Assembly (NCBI RefSeq): GCF_023008405.1 | Contig: NZ_CP095376.1 | Location: 1,202,001-1,266,000, forward strand | Length of the DNA stretch: 64,000 nt | Reading direction: 5' to 3' | DNA from: Amycolatopsis sp. FBCC-B4732 | Lineage (GTDB): Bacteria; Actinomycetota; Actinomycetes; Mycobacteriales; Pseudonocardiaceae | Shown here: positions 60,679-64,000 of the stretch, piece after piece | Numbering within the stretch: position 1 is the first letter of the stretch | Layout of the letters: every line of letters starts with the position of its first letter | Program-made: the position numbers and the translations under genes | The notes under the pieces: generated by a model | Database searches by the model: none | Told to the model about the DNA's origin: nothing | What the model saw: the letters and a program-made list of their open reading frames with translations, nothing else

Positions 60679-63219
60679 GTGACGGAGCAAGTCGAGGCAG
60701 TTCGTGATCGGACGGCGCTCGGAGCGGGCCCGGTGCGGCCGCTCCCGGATCGCCGCGTTCACGAGCTCTTCGCGGAGTGCGCGCGCAACACGCCGTCAGG
60801 AGTCGCGGCCGTGCACCGCGGCGTCCGCCGGACCTACGCCGAACTCGACGAGGCTGCCGATCGGGTGGCCGGGACGCTGCTGGCAGCCGGGCTTCCCGCC
60901 GAGGGCGTCGTCGCGGTGATCAGTCAGCGTTCGCTCGACTGGCTCGCGGCGATCCTGGGCGTTTTCAAAGCGGGCGGGGTCTACCTGCCGATCGATCCCG
61001 CGTTCTCCGACGACCGCATCGCAGAACTGCTGCGCCGCAGTGGTTGCCGGTTCTCGCTGGTCGAGGGGGAAGCGGCGGTGGGCCGGGTCGAGGCGGCGGC
61101 GGTGCGCGCGCTGCCGCTGGTGCCGGAGGGAAACCCCGGAGGACGGGCTGAGTGCGTTCCGGCCGGAGCACCGGCCTACCTCTTCTTCACCTTCCGGTCC
61201 ACAGGCGAGGCGAAGGGCGCTGTCTGCGAACACGCCGGCTTCCTCAACCACCTGCTGGCCAAGGTGGAGGTCTTCGAACTGAGGCCGGGCGCAGTCGTCG
61301 CCCAGACCGCGTCCCAGTGCTTCGACATCTCGCTGTGGCAGGCGCTGGCGCCGCTCGTCGTCGGCGGTACCACCGTGGTCGTGGACCCCGAAACGATGCT
61401 GGACGTGCCCGAGCTGTTGCGGCTGCTGGCCGCCGAGGAGGTCGACGTCCTGCAGCTGGTCCCGAACTACCTTTCCCTGCTGGTCACCCGGCTGGAACAG
61501 GGACACCGGATGCCCGATTCCCTCAGGATGCTGGGCATCACCGGCGAAGCCGTGAGCTCTCGGCTGCTCGCCCGGTGGTTCGCCAGTTGCCCGGCGGTCC
61601 CGGTGGTCAACGGTTACGGCGCGACGGAGGCGTCGGACGACACCACTCACGAGGTCATTCGCACCACGGCGGACGGCGGGCAGGTGAACGTGGGCGCGCC
61701 GATCGCGAACGTCTTCGTCGACGTCGTCGGCGCGGACGGGCTACCGGTCGGCGGGATCGGCGAAATCGGCGAGGTCACCTTCTCCGGCGTCTGCGTCGGC
61801 CGGGGTTACGTCGACGACCCCAAGCACACGGCGGAGGTGTTCGGTGCCGATCCGCTCCGGCCCGGACTGCGCCGCTACTTGACCGGAGACTGCGGGCGCT
61901 GGCTGCCCGGTGGCCGGCTCAAGCTGGTCGGGCGGCGGGACGAGCAGTTGACGATCGATGGCGTCCAGGTGGAGGCCGGTGCGGTCGAGGCCACCCTCCA
62001 AGGGGTGCCGGGGGTCCGGTCGGCGTGTGTGATCGTCGTCCCCGACGGGCCGGCCAAACGCCTGGCCGGTTTCTACACCGCGGCGTCGCCGATGGCCGAT
62101 ATCGGTGACCTGCTGGCCGGGCTGGTGCCCCGGCAGCAGGTGCCGTCCACGCTGCGCTGGCTACCGGAGCTCCCGCTCACCGGTAACGGGAAGGTCGACC
62201 GGCGTGGGCTGGCCGACCTCGAGACGAGCATGGCGAACGGCAACACCATCCTGCCCCCGCGGACAGCCACTGAGCGGGTGATCGCCACGGCCTGGGCAGA
62301 GGTGCTCGGCCTGCCGCTCGGGGAAGTCGGCCGGACCGACGACTTCTTCGTGCGCGGTGGCGGCTCACTGGCCGGCGTCCGGCTCGTGGTGCAGCTTCGC
62401 GGCCTCGTGTCCCTCGTGGACCTCATGGCGAACCCGGTGCTCGCTGACCTGGCGGCGGTCGCGGACGGTGTCCGACCGCGTGGCTCTTCGCTTCTCCAAG
62501 AGCTCTCGGTGCCGGAGAACGCAGTCGCGGCCTTGGTCTGCGTGCCGTACGAGGCGGGCAACGCGCTCAACTTCGAGTCGATGGCCCGGGCGCTGGCGCC
62601 GGCGGCCGTGGCGGTGTACGCGGTGGAACTGCCGGGCCACGATGCCGCCCGCCCGGACGAAGAGCTGGCCGGCCTCGACCGGCTGGCCGGCCGCTTGACC
62701 CGGGAGATCGTCGACCGGATCGGGCACCCCGTGGCGCTGTGGGGCCACGGGACCGGCGCGGCGCTCGCGATGGAAACCGGCCGATCACTGCTGGCCGCCG
62801 GGATGCCGCCTCGGCACCTGTTCGTCGCGGCGGCGACCCGGCAGGAGCCACGCGACAGTGCTGCGGCAGCCGTGGAAGCCGGCGCGTGGTTACGCGATTC
62901 TGGAGCGCTGACCGATGTGGACCACTGGCGCACCGCGCGCGGCGAGCTGATCGAGCGCGCCTACCGGCACGACATCGATGTGGCGGAGCGATATTTCGCC
63001 ACTTGCGGAGAGCCCATCGACATTCCCGCGACCATTGTCGTGGTCCCGCGGGCGCCCGGGGAGAGCGGCGCCGCGGCTCGGTGCACGGCCGTCCTTCCCG
63101 CGGTACGGACAACGTGGTTCGAGGACCCGGATCGGTATTTCGTCCGCAACGATCCCCGCACGGCGGCGCACCTCGTCGCTGCGACGATCGCGGCCGCGGA
63201 GGAAGGCGGTTCCCGGTGA
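60679..63219 (+). CDS. NRPS A-T-TE with degenerate A3 loop and thioesterase triad
   Basis: An 846-residue protein: adenylation (~25-515), carrier (Ser563 in GGGSL) and C-terminal thioesterase (~600-846). A4 FDISLWQ and A5 NGYGATEAS are intact, but A3 reads FTFRSTGEAKG instead of xTSGSTGxPKG, and A8 reads EQLTIDGVQVEAG instead of the usual KIRG. A10 Lys505 is present. Pocket residues read D-I-W-Q-G-T-G-D-D, close to the first NRPS. The thioesterase has GHGTG (689-693) where GxSxG is expected, so the nucleophile is Gly691; the end PDRYFV replaces the usual GxHFF. The GTG at 60679 was chosen after GGGAAAGG. Confidence 0.85.
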   Translation: MTEQVEAVRDRTALGAGPVRPLPDRRVHELFAECARNTPSGVAAVHRGVRRTYAELDEAADRVAGTLLAAGLPAEGVVAVISQRSLDWLAAILGVFKAGGVYLPIDPAFSDDRIAELLRRSGCRFSLVEGEAAVGRVEAAAVRALPLVPEGNPGGRAECVPAGAPAYLFFTFRSTGEAKGAVCEHAGFLNHLLAKVEVFELRPGAVVAQTASQCFDISLWQALAPLVVGGTTVVVDPETMLDVPELLRLLAAEEVDVLQLVPNYLSLLVTRLEQGHRMPDSLRMLGITGEAVSSRLLARWFASCPAVPVVNGYGATEASDDTTHEVIRTTADGGQVNVGAPIANVFVDVVGADGLPVGGIGEIGEVTFSGVCVGRGYVDDPKHTAEVFGADPLRPGLRRYLTGDCGRWLPGGRLKLVGRRDEQLTIDGVQVEAGAVEATLQGVPGVRSACVIVVPDGPAKRLAGFYTAASPMADIGDLLAGLVPRQQVPSTLRWLPELPLTGNGKVDRRGLADLETSMANGNTILPPRTATERVIATAWAEVLGLPLGEVGRTDDFFVRGGGSLAGVRLVVQLRGLVSLVDLMANPVLADLAAVADGVRPRGSSLLQELSVPENAVAALVCVPYEAGNALNFESMARALAPAAVAVYAVELPGHDAARPDEELAGLDRLAGRLTREIVDRIGHPVALWGHGTGAALAMETGRSLLAAGMPPRHLFVAAATRQEPRDSAAAAVEAGAWLRDSGALTDVDHWRTARGELIERAYRHDIDVAERYFATCGEPIDIPATIVVVPRAPGESGAAARCTAVLPAVRTTWFEDPDRYFVRNDPRTAAHLVAATIAAAEEGGSR

Positions 63220-64000
63220 CGCTGACCGGCAGGCTTGCGGAGACGCCGCACGACTTCATCCGGCAGGAATTCCTCGAACCACAGTTCCGGCACGAGGTCG
63301 CTCACCTTTTGCGCTGGTACGTGCTGATCGAGAAAGCGCTCCTAACCGAGTACCGCCGCCTTGGCCTCCTGTCCGCCCGGCAGGTCGGTCAGATCGCGGC
63401 GGCGCTCGACGGACTGACTCCCGAGGAACTCACCGTCACTGCCGGAGCGGCTCTCTCGGACATCGCCCTGGCGATGGAGACGCGGGTCACCGAGGCGCTG
63501 CCGGAGCCGGCACCGACCTGGCACGTCGACCGGAGCCGCAACGACCTGCAAGCCTGCGCACAACTGCTGCACGGACGTGAGCGGCTCGGTGAGGTCGCCG
63601 CCATGCTCGCCCAGCTGGCCGAAGTGGCGCACGAACGCGCGGGCCACGACGTGAGCTCGCCGATGCCCGGGTACACGCAGTTGCAGTCGGCGCAGGTCAT
63701 CACCCCCGGTTTCTACCTCAGCGCCGTGGTGGAGCACGTGCTGCGAGTGTCGTCCCGATTGCTCGGTACCTACGACCGGATCAACTTCTCCCCGCTCGGC
63801 GCCGGGCCGATGGCAGGCCAGGAACTGGCTTGGGACCGGGACCGCCTGGCGCGGGCCGTCGGCTGCGCCGGTCCGGTCCCCCACGCGCTGACCGCCGTGG
63901 CGTCGCGGGACTGGCTGCTCGATATCGCCGCAGACATCGCCTCCGCGGGGGTGGGGTTCAGCCGCTTCCTGACCGACCTCATGGCCTGGTCGTCGAGTGC
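63216..64000 (+). CDS. Argininosuccinate lyase-like protein (partial, 3' end cut by window edge)
   Basis: The first ~261 residues of an ASL/fumarase-superfamily protein. WHVDRSRNDLQ matches the HTGRSRND motif, and SPMPGYTQLQSAQ matches PGYTHLQRAQ with the catalytic His replaced by Gln155. PLGAGPMAGQELAWDRDRLA follows as in ASL. The GSSxMPxKxNP loop with the catalytic serine lies beyond the window. True ASL makes arginine; homologues in natural-product clusters cleave C-N bonds. GTG overlapping the NRPS stop, so translationally coupled to it. Confidence 0.85.
   Translation, partial: MTLTGRLAETPHDFIRQEFLEPQFRHEVAHLLRWYVLIEKALLTEYRRLGLLSARQVGQIAAALDGLTPEELTVTAGAALSDIALAMETRVTEALPEPAPTWHVDRSRNDLQACAQLLHGRERLGEVAAMLAQLAEVAHERAGHDVSSPMPGYTQLQSAQVITPGFYLSAVVEHVLRVSSRLLGTYDRINFSPLGAGPMAGQELAWDRDRLARAVGCAGPVPHALTAVASRDWLLDIAADIASAGVGFSRFLTDLMAWSSS

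Noticed and set aside
1..64000. CRISPR arrays, insertion sequences, prophage or rRNA genes
   Set aside because: No regular direct-repeat/spacer pattern, no transposase or integrase frame and no rRNA-like sequence was seen.

Overview
This 64 kb window is very GC-rich. It carries a mDAP-type division and cell-wall (dcw) cluster, a complete VanRS/VanHAX/VanY glycopeptide-resistance locus, ESX-type accessory genes and a SARP regulator. That combination points to a filamentous actinomycete of the Pseudonocardiaceae, most likely Amycolatopsis; this is an inference from gene content and style, since no rRNA or other direct taxonomic marker is present.

Layout. (i) 1-3.8 kb, minus strand: a MoxR ATPase / DUF58 / transglutaminase-like (TgpA) operon, cut by the left edge. 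(ii) 4.1-6.3 kb: a small ESX-like group (WXG-like protein, DUF3558 lipoprotein, PPE-like helical protein, EspG-like chaperone). (iii) 6.3-8.0 kb: an AbiEi/endonuclease-fold gene bracketed by copies of an 18-19 bp repeat, then a GC-rich degenerate tandem repeat. (iv) 7.9-22.9 kb: the dcw cluster in its usual order: mraZ, rsmH, ftsL, ftsI, murE, murF, mraY, murD, ftsW, murG, murC, ftsQ. Four MraZ boxes with an exact 10-nt period precede mraZ, and a long hairpin lies between mraZ and rsmH. ftsZ, which normally follows ftsQ in actinobacteria, does not appear in the remaining 41 kb. (v) 22.9-28.9 kb: vanY, divergent vanR-vanS, and a vanH-vanA-vanX-murG2 operon that remodels lipid II to D-Ala-D-Lac. 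A shared 31-bp element sits in front of both vanY and vanH. (vi) 29.1-29.9 kb: decayed P450 and TetR genes. (vii) 29.9-34.9 kb: STAS protein, DUF2188, DUF4383, CBU_0592-like, LysR, TetR with a promoter/operator set, and a ketopantoate-reductase-like protein. (viii) 35-43.6 kb: AurF-like diiron oxygenase, O-methyltransferase-like enzyme, a large SARP/NB-ARC/TPR regulator, a tandem EspR-like regulator and unknown proteins. (ix) 43.8 kb to the right edge: a biosynthetic gene cluster built from discrete NRPS pieces: A-T, free T, two free C domains, A-T-TE. Tailoring genes are two methyltransferases, a VOC protein, a carbamoyltransferase, a PEP-mutase-fold enzyme, an aminotransferase-fold protein, two cupins, an EEP-fold hydrolase, a TauD/SyrP-fold protein, a class III aminotransferase, an MFS exporter and an argininosuccinate-lyase homologue.

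The most striking part is (ix). The two adenylation domains have nearly the same, unusual specificity pocket with two adjacent aspartates. Several members lack residues their families normally need: the aminotransferase-fold protein has Glu where the PLP lysine should be; the TauD-fold protein lacks both iron-binding histidines; the terminal thioesterase lacks its nucleophile and probably its histidine; the second A domain has a damaged A3 loop; the lyase has Gln for the catalytic His. All reading frames are intact, so this looks like selected pseudoenzymes or altered chemistry rather than decay. A CTGAC-N4-GTCAG-TACGG element precedes three transcription units of the cluster and marks them as a probable regulon. 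I cannot name the product.
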